A stretch of DNA of 64,000 bases from Misgurnus anguillicaudatus (GCF_027580225.2 NC_073352.2:31242001-31306000); one strand, 5' to 3'; shown: positions 1 to 11,373, counted from the stretch's first letter. The notes: a model not told the origin generated them from the sequence alone. Made by a program: numbers and translations.

Positions 1-276
1 TACCTCCTAATTCCACCCCATCAGCTCCTCTGTGTTTTGACGATGAGGAAGACTCATATGGATGCTACAGTACGCTCATATTTAAAAACAACTTCTCAGT
101 CATTTTTCCTTGTTTTCTATACCTGGGTGCACAAATGAACAAAGAAAAAAAATATGTAAAACGAGCATAATGTCTACTTTGTTGTTGTTCTCATTCTGTT
201 TTTATCATTAATGAAATGCAAATTTCAGTAGGTGTAATACAAATTCATTTTGATCCTTTTGCATCAGAAATGTATA
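1..276. other. AT-rich sequence, nothing recognised
   Basis: No gene, repeat end or RNA is recognisable before the first MITE. It is ordinary AT-rich non-coding sequence. Confidence 0.4.
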
Positions 277-652
277 AAGGGGATCGCACACCGGCCGTGC
301 AGCTCAGTGCCGCGTCGCGTCATGCCTAGGAGAACTCGGAAGTATTGTAAACCCGAAGTGCACATTAAATCGCGCGAGCTTCTTCAGATAGCTTCTAATT
401 CAAAATGTAAAATATACGTTACCAGCCAATGTTAATCATTAATGATGTGGGACAAATATGATGTTATTTAATGTTAAACTATGTAAGTGGCACTCTGTGG
501 CGCGACAGGTATTTCAACAACTTCCTGAGTCACAGCTGGGCGGCGCGGACAGGCGCTACCTGGCGGCGCCGGTGTGCGTATACTCATAGAAAACAATGTG
601 TTCAATTTTTTTAGAACGGCGCGGTGCTGCGCGGCCAGTGTGCGATCCCCTT
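277..652. mobile_element. GC-rich-ended MITE, 376 bp
   Basis: The ends form an inverted repeat beginning AAGGGGATCGCACACYGGCC (right end read on the minus strand). It continues with mismatches through a CG-rich stretch of about 40 bp. There is no transposase. The GC-rich arms stand out from the AT-rich flanks. The superfamily is not certain because no clean target duplication is visible. Confidence 0.7.
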
Positions 653-747
653 AAGGGTACTTTCCAACATGATAGTATGTAAAGTTGTGTTGTAGTCACA
701 CAAAATTTGATTAATTTATTAGTGTCCATGGCACGAAATTCAGCTTT

Positions 748-1107
748 TTTTCGTGCCTTGAGCACGAATGTCTTTTTGGTGTCGCACAAATTTTTATAAA
801 TAGTTTTTTTTGTGCATGACTTTCTTTTTTGTGTCATTTTATGTGTTGTATTTTCATTTTTCTTTTAAATCATTGTCGCTTGGAATTGGGGTTAGATTTG
901 GGGTTTGGGTTAGGATGTACTTTTATGCATTGGTTTCTACATGTTTTTCTTCCGCTTTTAAAACTATTCTCGCCTGAAGTTGGGGTTAGATTAGAGGAAT
1001 GAAGGCCTTTTTCGAGCAGCACTGGCACAGGTATACTTGAAAAAAAAATGAGAAAACAATATATAAAATGACATGAAAAAGACATTCGTGCTCAAGGCAT
1101 GAAAAAA
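748..1107. repeat. Worn fold-back element related to the GGGTTAG-core family
   Basis: The stretch near 752-775 (CGTGCCTTGAGCACGAATGT) recurs inverted near 1080-1106, and the interior has GTTAGATTTGGGGTTTGGGT. The interior matches the core of the four better fold-back elements in this window. The conserved TCTCAC end is missing and the two arms differ by an internal block of about 45 bp, so this copy is truncated or rearranged. Confidence 0.55.
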
Positions 1108-1275
1108 TTATTTATTTTACGGTGTCTTTGTTACACATGTTACATGTAATTATTATAGTAATAACAGTTAATTATGCATAATTACATGCAACTAATCCTA
1201 AACCAAACCCTATTCCTATCCCCAACCCTACAGTAAGTACATGTTGTTAATGATTATTACTTGGTACTTAACACT
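1108..1275. repeat. Fragment of a dispersed fish repeat
   Basis: It has the texture of a repeat I recognise from cyprinid genomes: ACATGTAATTATTATAGTAA, then a CCTAAACC-rich run, then TAAGTACATGTTGTTAAT. No ends are defined and no coding potential is seen. Confidence 0.4.
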
Positions 1276-1596
1276 GATCTATATCAATGACTGGATTGCA
1301 CATAGAACGCTTAACGTAACAGCGTGAGGTGAAGCCAGCGCAGAGTTCGAGCTGCCATCTTGGTATACCCAACCGGCAGAGAGCGTCATTGACTTCCATT
1401 CAAAATCATGTTTTAAATTCACCCACTTTACAGCATATCAGTCACGCAAGATTTATTTTAGGATATGTGTACGTAAATTAACTGTTAATTCTGGTGTTAT
1501 TTGCAATGTTGATGTTTTAATCGGGCAGGAAAATGGATTTATAAAAAAACGTTAAGGTGAGTGTGTCTGCTGCGTTCTGTTAATGACACGGGTAGA

Positions 1597-1818
1597 ATAA
1601 AGTAATGTAACACGATCAAAATGGCGAAAATCTTGGAAAAGTGACAAGGATGCAGCACAGAATTGATAATATTGTGCATATTAAACAGATTAAAAGACAA
1701 AACAGATTAATGGACGCTTCTTTGATTTTGAGGTTGCATGCAAAATCCATTTGGCTCAAAAAAAAAACAATGGGGCATGTGCCCCCTCAGTTTGAATGGG
1801 CATGATGCCTTTGCAGTG
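1597..1818. mobile_element. Right-end fragment of a hAT-type element
   Basis: About 220 bp match 18497-18702, the right part of the intact hAT-type element at 17866-18701. The shared sequence includes the GGCACRTGCCCCCTCAGTTT subterminal block and the GGGCATGAYGCC end. The left end is absent. Confidence 0.7.
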
Positions 1819-1847
1819 CATTACAAGGTACACATTTTAATCAGTAT

Positions 1848-1920
1848 GTGTGTTCACTGGGTTAAAACCCACAACCTTCTGTACTGCTAATGCAATGCAC
1901 TACTACTGAGCTACAGAAAC
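1848..1920 (-). repeat. tRNA-derived SINE head, minus strand
   Basis: Read on the minus strand, it shows a tRNA-like box A (TAGCTCAGTAGTAGTGCA) and a box B (GGTTGTGGGTTTTAACCC) at tRNA-like spacing. There is no folded acceptor stem and box B lacks the strict GTTCGANNCC form, so it is a SINE remnant and not a functional tRNA gene. Compare 33008-33147 and 38876-38950. Confidence 0.65.
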
Positions 1921-2613
1921 AATTCAGATTTGAAAAGAGAAAATTCAGCAGATCTGATAGAGAGGCTGTTTTGTGTTCATGATGGATGTAAATCAGTCTC
2001 TGTTATCATTTTACATTTAGATCTTGGAACAGCTAGCGTTTCATGACAAGATGACCTAAGATGTCTGTTTGGTAAAATCTTAGCTGTCTCACTGTAAAAA
2101 AAGCTGGTTCAACTTAAAAAAGTAAGTAACCTTGTTGCCTTAATACAGTTTTTCAGTCGCTTTGGAGCATTTTTTTATTCTTATTTATTCTTAAAATGTG
2201 CTAAATATTGCGTGCATTTCTCAGAACAATTCATACAAACTGCACAACATTATAGATGTCCTGTAAATGCCTTAGATTAAATTAGTAAACATGTCAGTCC
2301 CATCAAAATGGCAAGTCTGTGTGTCATTGTTTATGAACAAGACAGTCAAAATGTTTAGCCGTGTTGACAATAAGTGTACACAATAATATGTGTCAGTATT
2401 AACTGATGTAAACTGTGGACAAATTCACATTTTCACCTTTTTTTCTGTAAACAGATTACACACATTGTGATTTTGAAAAAAAAATTAAAGAACAAATAAA
2501 AAATTACAATATTATAAAGGTTCACTGTACACCATAAGAAATGTCACATTTTCTGTAACTCAAAATTTCAAAATTCACCTGACAGTAATTTATCAATTTA
2601 GTTCACATTTATG

Positions 2614-2705
2614 TCACACCCAGGGGCTGGCTGCTAATGGCTAAAGCCACGCCCCTTCTCACACCCAGGGGCTGGCTGCTAATGGCTAAAACCACCCCCC
2701 TTCTC
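2614..2705. repeat. Two direct repeats of about 44 bp
   Basis: ACACCCAGGGGCTGGCTGCT followed by AATGGCTAAARCCAC occurs twice in tandem at the edge of the LTR-like element, with only a few differences. Confidence 0.8.
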
Positions 2706-2907
2706 AACTTCCACCTCGTGGAGGTCCCCAAAACCAACCCAATGACCAGACAACAACGAGGACAGGTAAGTATAAAAACAATCTTTATTTATTTGTTTAA
2801 ATATTTAAAATGTAGTGGGGAAATGGGGAAGGGAAATTAAAACTAGTATCTGGCTCTGCCCTCCAGGTAGGCCACGGCCAAGAGGGTGACAGGGAGGAAG
2901 GGGACAA

Positions 2908-2926
2908 CGGGGGGGGGGGGGGGGGT
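2908..2926. repeat. Poly-G tract
   Basis: An uninterrupted run of about 18 G lies inside the LTR-like insert. Such runs are prone to length error in assemblies. Confidence 0.9.
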
Positions 2927-3105
2927 CCAAGGCCCGGTGGACTGGGGTAGGAGACTCAGGCTCCTGCCTGGCCTCTACTATCCGTGGCGCCCTCCTTCTT
3001 CTTCCTGGAGGCAGAAATCAAAGCAGTGTGAGTGTTAGAAGTAACGTCCTGTTTGAGCACCTAGCTTAATTCGTGGAGCCTTCTCCCTTGTTCTCGCACA
3101 GTTCT

Positions 3106-3655
3106 GGACGTGCCGCTCACTTTTCCTTTCTATCTCTCCACAGCGTCGACTGGGACACAAAGGTGCAGTTAATTCGATTCGTATGGCTCTCACCTCTCTG
3201 CTGGACACAGCGTACCGTAAGTACAAGTTTCACTCGTTTCCTTCTCGTGTTGTTCACTCTCTCTCTTTCCTTCTCCACAGGTGATGACTAGGACACAAAG
3301 GTGCAGTAAATTCGATTCGTATGGCTCTCACCTCTCTGCTGGACACAGCGTACCGTAAGTACAAGTTTCACTCGTCTCCTTCTCGTGTGGTTCACTCTCT
3401 GTCTTTCCTTCTCCACAGGTGATGACTAGGACACAAAGGTGCAGTTAATTCGATTCGTATGGCTCTCACCTCTTCTGCGGGACACAGCGTACCGTAAGTA
3501 CAAGTTTCACTCGTTTCTTCTCGTGTTGTTCACTCTCTCTCTTTCCTTCTCCACAGGTGGTGACTAGGACACAAAGGTGCAGTTAATTCGATTCATATGG
3601 CTCTCACCTCTCTGCGGGACACAGCGTACCGTAAGTACAGGTTTCACTCGTGGCG
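3106..3655 (+). repeat. Four 138-bp tandem repeats with exon-like splice sites
   Basis: The anchor GACACAAAGGTGCAGT starts at 3154, 3292, 3430 and 3568, an exact 138-bp period. Each unit has a pyrimidine tract ending CTCCACAG, then 74 nt, then ACCGTAAGTAC. In form that is a 3' splice site, a 74-nt exon and a 5' splice site, with about 64 nt between exons. The 74-nt block is not a multiple of three and contains stops, so protein coding is not supported. It could be an LTR enhancer array instead. Confidence 0.85.
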
Positions 3656-5574
3656 CTCACTCCGTGACGATCGGAGAAAATGTGTTCTCCGTATCTGTCG
3701 ATGAACGGGCTCAAAGAGGTTAGTAGATATGACTTCTAGCAAATGTGGCAGGCTTACGTCAAATGTTTGCGATGTGTCTGCTGGGACAAGCAGTTCCTAC
3801 GTGGCGTCGGGGGCGAACCCTCTCGACTGGCTCGATGGTTACAGAGGGGTGGACGTCACACCGTCTCACCGGGCCGAGCGCTGCCCTCTCCTCGCTACCG
3901 TTAGGTGATCGAACACTGGACAGGGGCGCCCCTTTGTAGAGACCTCGGGACGGGGAAGTTCCTACACCTTTCACTCTGCAACAGCAATTTCTATACAGTT
4001 TGACACATCCACAATGACAGCCCCTGATCGTACTCACACATCTGCTAATCCTTCTGTTCTTCGCCGCCACTCTCCAATTTCACCCAATGTCTAGACGGGC
4101 GAAAAATCGTTCCGAGTCACCGTACTATTTCCTTAGACCTGGAGCACACTCGCAACATATGCTATACTGAAGTAGATAAGGGCCGACAGCCTCTTCGTCC
4201 TCCCTCGACGACGTGTATGAAGGCTGGGGTTTATCTGACAAGACACACAATAATGCACAGCAATCCACAGCAATATACAGCACCACGTCAAAATAAAGGG
4301 TTCCACAGCACGAGGACTCACCCACCACACTCTAGTGAACACAAAGGACACCCGTCTTCCTCCACTTCGCTTAGGTTGGATCTGGCGATGAAATATACGG
4401 CCTAGTTGGTAGTATCGTCGTTGTGACTGCTTCAGTATGAATCCCTTCGGCTCACCCACCGCGCTAGTTTAGGGGTAGGGCCGCCCTCCTTCTCCTGGAG
4501 GTAGCTATCACAAAGGCAGATAAATAGCAATGCGTTTCCAATATAAGCTGAGTACTCACATCGAGGCCCGTCTCAGTTCCGTTTCACTTCGTCTCCGTTT
4601 ACAATATATTCCTTTCCCGTTTCCCTTTTAAGTCCATGAATGCCTTCGCCACCATACGACTCCAGCCAAAAAGCTCCCGGATCAACGTTTCTAAAAAGCC
4701 TCCGGTGCAGTGCTCCTTTAACTCACAGCCCCGTCCTTTTCGCCTCTCCTGGCTGCCGCACTCTTTCCTCTCGCTATAAGCGCTCTTGTGGATCAACGGC
4801 GCCCTCCGGCTCTTCCAAGGACGGGGCGTGTGGTTCAGTCTGCCCTAGGCGATAAAAAGGAGCTCATGCCCGAAACAACAACTCCTGCTTTGTGTTCTTG
4901 CAGGGCTATTTAAGTGCTTCAAACTCCCACAGCCTCCAATCACACTTTGCTTGATTAATTAGTTTCACCTGTAGCAAATTTGGCCTTGTTTGTCTCCATG
5001 GAGAACCAGGAAGTAAACTGGTGTTTTTAAAAATTCTGTCCGGGCGGAACCTTTCCTCTCCATTTTTGGTTCCGCCCGAAGTCACCCTGTGACATTTACA
5101 AAAAAAAAAACTATGGAAATCATGCTAAAAATAACAGATTATGACACAAAGGTCAACAATTTTGCATGACATCACTTGTACAACTATTTCCTAAACGTTT
5201 TGAGGTGAAAGACTATTTAACAGTAACCAATATAATGACTTTTGATGAAAATTAAAAATTAAATTAAAAATTTAGTAAACATCAGCAGAAAATTTTACAT
5301 AATCATCTGCATGATTGTACCAAAGCATTTGCAATTTGTCCAAAACATTCAGCATTTGTTTTTATGTTTTGCACAATTTACTTGATGATGTGAAAATTGA
5401 ACAAAGTATTTTGAAAAATATATTCCTAATCTGAGAAATGTTCCAAAGCGACTGAGAAAAACATTATTTTAAGTTTATTGAACTTAAAAATAATAATTTT
5501 TTGGAGTCAACTAATATTTTTAAGTTGAATGAACTTAACATTTAAAGGCAACCTGGAACCATAGAATTTTACTG

Positions 5575-6780
5575 TTACTGTTTAATTTCTTTGTCATGAT
5601 AATAGTGGGGTAATTTACCATGGTATTAAAATATGCTATTTTGCCGACCACAGTTAAAAGTTCACGAGACGGATAAACCAGAGCAATAATCTTAATAATG
5701 ACAATTTTGACTGTTTATTGTCTTTGGAGACCTCAAACCTAAAACGAAGTGACCTGAGAAATCCCTCGCGTTAAGAATCGACAACAATCCTTTCAGCCAA
5801 ACTCACAACAGATTAAATAATGCATGACAGAGTTTCTCTTTCTTTCTTTCTTTCTCTCTCTCTGTGTTCTCTATCACTGACCTGTCGGATAGTCTCAAGA
5901 CAACCAGAGGCTGAGAAAAAGCTTTGGCTTTTTATGTAGTCAGTTTGGAGCGAATTACATGCAGAATGGCAAAGAGGTGATTATTCTTTAGCTGTTGGCC
6001 TTCGAGGTGAGCAGGGAGAACTTGCTGATAGCCAAACAACTTCATCTGCTTACATGATTATAATTGCTGCACGTGGGACCCCGAACGGCGATGTTGACTC
6101 CCCCTCCTCAGAAAGGGTGCAATGCCCTGGGTAATACACACTGCAGCAAATGATGGAGAAATGTTATCATTAACAGCTCATGTTGCAGGTAAAGACAGGA
6201 AATATTCAAATAAATAAAAAGTGAAATGCATTATTCACACTGAGATTTTAATCAAAATGATTAGCCCGGCCACTACAGGGACCTGTTTTGACCTTTGTGC
6301 ATTAAAGTGATTAAAACCTTACCTGTGCACTGAATTTGAACCAGTGTGCCTCCAAATTTAAGCTGAGGGAATAGACCACTGCTATAGTGTTGGTCCAACA
6401 GTGATTGCTTTTGACATAGAGAGCCAGGATACATAAAAGAGCAATGCATGTGTACTGACAAAGTTACTGTAATTTATAAATGACAATATTTAAGCATAAA
6501 ATATTAGGTTTATTGTAATGTAAGATGTGATATGCGTACATACAGTACAGTAAGTATGCTTGATATATGCTAAGTTTTGAAAAATTAGAATCCTGGGAAC
6601 ACAGAAACTATAGTCAAAAATATATACCTTGTAATGCAAGTCTTCCAGATGCATAAAATTGTAAATGTAAAAAATGTAAATGTGCATGCTGTTTGATAGT
6701 AATACACTACAGGCCAGATCAGCTAAGCCTTAACTATTAACTCATTTAGCAGTAAATGTATATATGCATGCTAATACGAT
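5575..6780. other. AT-rich intergenic sequence with a CTTT/CT microsatellite
   Basis: A short pyrimidine microsatellite (CTTT then CT) lies at about 5834-5863. Otherwise no gene or repeat end is recognised. Confidence 0.4.
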
Positions 6781-7165
6781 TTAAAGGTGCAGTGTGTAAT
6801 TTTTAGAAAGATCTCTTGACAGAAATGCAAAATAATATACAAAACTATATTATCAGGGGTTTATAAAGACGTTTCATACTGAACCGTTATGTGTTTATTA
6901 CCTTAGAATGAGACGTTTTTATCTACATACGAGGGTCCCCTTACATGGAAGTCACCATTTTGTGCCGCCATGTTTCTACAGAAGCTCTTAACGGACAAAC
7001 TTTTTTTACTAAGTTGTCTCCGACGATGACATGTTTGTCCGGTGATGGCTACCGTAGCTTCTCTGTGTGTTTTAAAAGCGAGGGGTGAGCAGTGGACTGA
7101 GCCATTGGTTTCAATTCACAACATCACCACTAGATGCCGCTAAAATTTACACACTGCATCTTTAA
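6781..7165. mobile_element. TTAA-bounded MITE, 385 bp
   Basis: It starts TTAAAGGTGCAGTGTGTAA and ends with the inverted form TTACACACTGCATCTTTAA. The TTAA at both ends fits a piggyBac-type target site. The interior (for example TGTGCCGCCATGTTTCTACA) is a very common cyprinid repeat that I recognise. It is non-autonomous. Confidence 0.85.
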
Positions 7166-7224
7166 TGTACATTTTAAAAAGTTTTAACCTTCTAATCGGA
7201 TTGAAAAAGCAGCTGATATTTCAT

Positions 7225-7732
7225 TTAACCCGTTAATTTGTGCTGTCCCGTGAGCGGGACACCTATGTTTACTTCAATATTTTCTATGTTAATCTATCAC
7301 GACAAACTATATATTGTTGGAAAGGTCTAAGAATGTAGTTTTCATATTTCAAAACCTTTTAGCAGTAATAATAATGCAGTAACTGTAATTTATTCATTTG
7401 TGACACAAGTAGGCAGCAAACCTCAAAGCAAACCAGCACAAACCTCAGTTTTTTTTTACAATTTTATGTATTAAAAATAATACTGTATTGCACTTTTATT
7501 TATTACAAATAAATTTAAACTGCTTTTAAAAAAACGAATATTTTCACCTCCAGACACCTAAAAAACGTTGAAGTGTCTTCTTTAAAACAAAAAATTACCA
7601 AAATTAAAACCAAAATTAGGCTTCTAGACCAAAAAAATAAAATAAAATGCCAGAGTTATATTAATTTAAAGGTGTATATCACCTTTTCACCAACCCCTCA
7701 CTCAAAAAGGGCTGCGCCAGTTAAAGGGTTAA
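7225..7732. mobile_element. TTAACCC...GGGTTAA repeat, first copy
   Basis: Termini TTAACCC and GGGTTAA bound about 508 bp. A diverged copy lies at about 30220-30633, sharing for example TTGGAAAGGTCTAAGAATGT and GCAGTAATAATAATGCAGT. It has no transposase. Confidence 0.65.
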
Positions 7733-7760
7733 AAGCACTCAAATGGGGAATTAGCCACCC

Positions 7761-8287
7761 AATCTCACAGAGTTGCATATAAATAGCACAAAGTGTAAAA
7801 ATTGTGTAATAAATACGCCAAATTCCACTTTGGCATGCATATGATACGCCAGTCCTTCCCATTCACTTAAACGCCCATCTTTTTTGTCATTTTATTTATT
7901 GGTTTCTCTTTTTTTTTGCTTTTTTTACCATTTTCACTTGGGTGTAGGGTTAGAACAACTTTTTGTTATATAAAATGGCATCCTAACCCAAACCCCAATT
8001 CTAACCCCAACTCCAGACGACCATAGCTTAAATATAGACAAAAACATGGAAAAACCTATATTAAATAACTACCTTAAGCAAATATGAAATCTAACACTAA
8101 ACCCAAGCAAAAATGGTTTAAAAAAAAACAGAAAAAACTGAGAAACCAACAAATAAAATGACAAAAAAGATGCGCAGCCCAAGTGAATGGGAAGGACTGG
8201 CGTATCATATGCACGCCAAAGTGGAATTTGGCGTATGTATTGCACGATTTTTACACTTTGTGCTATTTATACGCATCTACATGAGAC
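7761..8287. mobile_element. Fold-back element, copy C
   Basis: Arms of about 190 bp pair with each other, for example GCCAAATTCCACTTTGGC near 7831 and GCCAAAGTGGAATTTGGC near 8216. The outer ends are ATCTCAC and ATGAGAC. The core holds GTGTAGGGTTAGAA and TCCTAACCCAAACCCCAATT, shared with copies D, E and F. Its arm sequence is unrelated to theirs. It is non-coding: the 121-codon frame across the right arm follows the palindrome. Confidence 0.8.
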
Positions 8288-8578
8288 ACCATTATCCCTA
8301 CATTCCACTCACATGTGATCCAGTCCATGCATTGGCTAATGCTTTGGCTTCTTTTGGAGATAATTGTGTTGGCAAAGAAAAAAAACATAATCAAACAGGT
8401 CAAATTTACTCTGAAACGCAAGTTATTTCTTTACAGAATAGCTCAATAAAAGCAATCTCGCCGACCACAGCCTTGCCGATATTCGGTACAACTGCAATCT
8501 TGGATGCTGAATTTGGGATTTAGAAAAGTGGTTTTGCTTTAAATTTTACTCCCAAACTGCATGAAGATATGAAAAAGA

Positions 8579-8600
8579 ACACACACACACACACACATAC
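8579..8600. repeat. (CA)n microsatellite
   Basis: A pure CA dinucleotide run of about 22 bp. Confidence 0.9.
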
Positions 8601-8814
8601 AAAATAAAAGATGTTTTCAAACAGATCATCAATCAATGTCTAGAAAACAGATATGATCGTACTGGTGGGATGAAATAAACTACCTCAAAGCCACTGAGAA
8701 AACAGCAACACACTGAAAGTATTTTAATATACACGATTGTGCTCAGGAAAACCATTTAACCACTGCTTTTTCCAAATCTTTGTCTCTATGTAAATGTAAG
8801 ACAGCAAGGGAGTT

Positions 8815-8960
8815 GTGGTAGCCTACTGGTTAAAGAGTTGTTATTTCAAAGGCCCTGAGATCACATCCAGTCACTGGTGACCCTTAACAAGGGAGATGTG
8901 ATGACCTAACGGTAAAGGACTTGGATTATAGGAACAAGGATTTGAGGTTCATATATGTTT
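8815..8960 (+). repeat. Possible SINE remnant with two tRNA-like heads
   Basis: GTGGTAGCCTACTGGTTAAA and GTGATGACCTAACGGTAAAG resemble two diverged box A regions about 80 bp apart. The box B regions are weak. This is a degraded SINE at best. Confidence 0.3.
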
Positions 8961-9338
8961 GGCCCAGATTTTGTGCTCTATCACAATTGCTTTAGAAAGA
9001 ATCATTTAACCATTGGTTGCTTCGGGGCAATGTTCCTTTTAAAAAAGCAAGAGCTGTCGTAATTTAATTGTTAAGGATCTAGGCTGACACCACAAAAGTT
9101 TCCTTGTCAATCTCAGGTAAGGATGACCTAGAAAATTCTAGTTAGATGCTAAATTTAACATTTTCCTTCATCACTATTTTGAGCTGACATCATTATAGTG
9201 CAGGTGAACGTGTGCGGTAGGGTTATTGTAAAACAAAACGCAGCATGAATTTAAAACCTCAATTTAAAAATTCAACCTACTATTTTAAGTTTTGGCTTGT
9301 GAAAGCCAACGTATAAAATCAAGTTGAAATTGGTTAGC

Positions 9339-10842
9339 TTAAAGGGACACTCCACTTTTTGAAAATGTGCTAATTTTCCAGCTCCCCTAAAGTTGAAGAT
9401 TCTTACCGTTTTGGAATCCATTCAGCCGATCTCCGGGTCTGGCGCTACCACTTTTAGCATAGCTTAGCATAATCCATTGAATCTGATTAGACCATTAGCA
9501 TTGCACTAAAAAATAACCAAAGAGTTTCTATATTTTTCCTATTTAAAACTTGACTCTTTTGTAGTTACATCGTGTACTAAGACTGACGGAAAATTAAACG
9601 TTGTGATTTTCTAGGCAGATATGGCTAGGAACTATACTCTCATTCTGGCGTAGTAATCAAGGACTTTGCTGCTTTAACATGGCTGCAGGAGGCGCAATGA
9701 TATTACGCACTGCCCAAAAATAGTTCCCTTGATTACTTTCAATAGCAGGGGACTATTTTCAGGCAGTGCGTAATATCACTACGCCTGCTGAAGCCATGTT
9801 ACATCAGCAAAGTCCTTGATTATCACGCCAGTTTGAGAGTATGGTCCTAACCATATCTGCCTAGAAAATTGCAACTTTTAATTTTCCGTTGGTCTTAGTA
9901 CACAATGTAACTACAGAAGAGTCAAGTTTTAAATTAGCTTGGCTAACACCAGACCAGTCTCATAGAGAATGAGACGTGGTCTGAGAACCCTATGCTAATT
10001 TTCTCGTATTTGAGGCGTGGTTTACAAAAGCCCAGAGTCGTTTATTTGGCGCTACAAATGTCTATCAAATACGTCTGTACGTAGCTCATAACCAATCATT
10101 TCAATTATACCAGATAAAGAGCGACATCAATTCAAACGTAAACAACTTTTATCGGGGTACGTGTGCACACAGTTGAAAGCTATGCAACTAAACTGGTAGC
10201 TGTATATTGATATTGAAAAGCAACACAACTTAGTGGCACTGTGACAACCACAGTACAGGCATAATGACAATATGATATTAATAAATACCACTTAACATTT
10301 ATAAGTTAATTGTACTTCGTAGACAACGATGCCTAGAAGGTTGGTCCTATAAAACTCTGTGGCTATCATTTCTTGCCATATCCAAACATTCTTGTTTAAC
10401 ACCAAAAGTTGCTCTTTTTTTTAATAAACTTGCGTTCATAACTACTTAGAACACTATGTAAGGCTGCATTAAAAAGTAACTTCGCGTCTGCTGCCGTGTT
10501 GGATAAACAAAACTGCTTCAGTGTGTCCGATAGACGTCATCATCGTCCTGCTGCCCCCTCACCTTTTTGTGATTGGTTCCCTATTACAGGGGCAAAATTG
10601 GTCCATAGTTTCCATGCTAGGCTAGTTTTAAATAGGAAAAATATCAAAACTCTTTGGTTATTTTTTAGTGCGATGCAAATGGTCTAATTAGATTCAATGG
10701 ATTGTGCTAAGCTATGCTAAAAGTGCTAGTGCCAGACCCGAGGATCAGCTGAATGGATTCCAAAATAGTAAGAATCAAATGTTTAACTCCAGGGGAGCTG
10801 GAAATGAGCATATTTTCAAAAAAAGTTGAGTGACCCTTTAAT
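9339..10842. mobile_element. Long palindromic TTAA-type repeat interrupted by an insert
   Basis: It begins TTAAAGGGACACTCCAC and ends as the approximate inverse, GAGTGACCCTTTAA. The left part folds on itself around 9720-9740 (GATATTACGCACTGCCC near 9698, inverse near 9757). This is a well-known fish fold-back repeat. Without the nested element at 9935-10625 it is about 0.8 kb. Confidence 0.8.
9935..10625. mobile_element. Nested hAT-type element, TSD ttttaaat
   Basis: A 691-bp insert starts TAGCTTGGCTAACACC and ends with the approximate inverse near TGCTAGGCTAG. The flanking 8 bp ttttaaat occur at 9927-9934 and 10626-10633. A second copy at 37915-38596 has its own perfect 8-bp duplication. 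The two share most of their length, including GAATGAGACGTGGTCTG and GTGGCACTGTGACAACCACA. It is non-autonomous. Confidence 0.85.
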
Positions 10843-10883
10843 TTTTTAAGTTAAAAGAACATCAAATATATGTTGATTTAACA

Positions 10884-11373
10884 CAGTCTCACCCCATGTC
10901 ATCAATATTTGACGACACTTGACCATTCGTCAATATGTGACGCGGAGGGTATACCTTTCGCGTCATTTTTTGACGAACTGGGGACTTCAATACTATTACG
11001 TCCGTTGCATTCTCTTCTCCTATTTTCTTACCATTTTCGCGTCGGTTTAGGGTTAGATTATGCAAAATTAAACAGTGTATGCGAAATTAAACAGTGTACG
11101 CGAAATTAAACAGTTGTCACCTGGCGTTGGGGTTAGAAACAGTTGTCACCTGGCGTTGGGGTTAGAGTTAGGTTTGGGTAGGGATGTCATTATGTAGATC
11201 TAACCCTAAACCGACGCGAAAATGGCAAGAAAATAAGAGAAGAGAACGCAACGTACGCAACAGCACTGAAGTCCCCAGCTCGTAAAAAAACTACGCGAAA
11301 GGTATACCCTCCGCGTCACATATTGACGAATGGTCAAGTGTCGTCAAATATTGACGACATGGGGTGAGACTGG
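10884..11373. mobile_element. Fold-back element, copy D
   Basis: It starts CAGTCTCAC and ends GTGAGACTG. The arms are about 180 bp and over 90 percent identical when the right arm is inverted. The arms are built from TGACG/CGTCA words. The centre has CGGTTTAGGGTTAGA, three copies of a 17-bp GCGAAATTAAACAGTGTA-like unit and two of AACAGTTGTCACCTGGCGTT. No protein is encoded. Confidence 0.85.

Larger units (their letters stand above)
2612..5094. mobile_element. Solo-LTR-like insertion, 2.48 kb, TSD ttta
   Basis: It begins TGTCACACCC and ends GGTGACTTCGGG-side CCCTGTGACA when read outward, so the termini are TG...CA with short inverted repeats. Both flanks are ttta (2608-2611, 5095-5098), a 4-bp duplication. 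It is far more GC-rich than its surroundings. On the minus strand a TATA-like TTAAATAGCC lies near 4910 and AATAAA near 2795, which would suit a minus-strand LTR. The 138-bp repeats at 3106-3655 and a G-run are inside. No gag or pol is present. A large LTR fits best, but an unclassified DNA element is not excluded. Confidence 0.55.
2090..5574. mobile_element. Inverted-repeat MITE split by a 2.5-kb insert
   Basis: The left arm (cactgtaaaaaa..., then TTTTTCAGTCGCTTTGGAGC near 2150) recurs inverted at about 5440-5574 with TCAGTCGCTTTGGAACATTT. Without the LTR-like insert at 2612-5094 the element would be about 1 kb. The ACTGTAAAAA-type ends resemble the widespread AT-rich fish MITEs. It is non-coding. 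Confidence 0.55.

Noticed and set aside
8158..8523. 121-codon plus-strand frame
   Set aside because: It begins in the right arm of a fold-back element and follows the palindrome, with no protein family recognised.
11041..11215. Interstitial telomere array
   Set aside because: The TTAGGG-like strings are isolated and irregular, and belong to the fold-back core.
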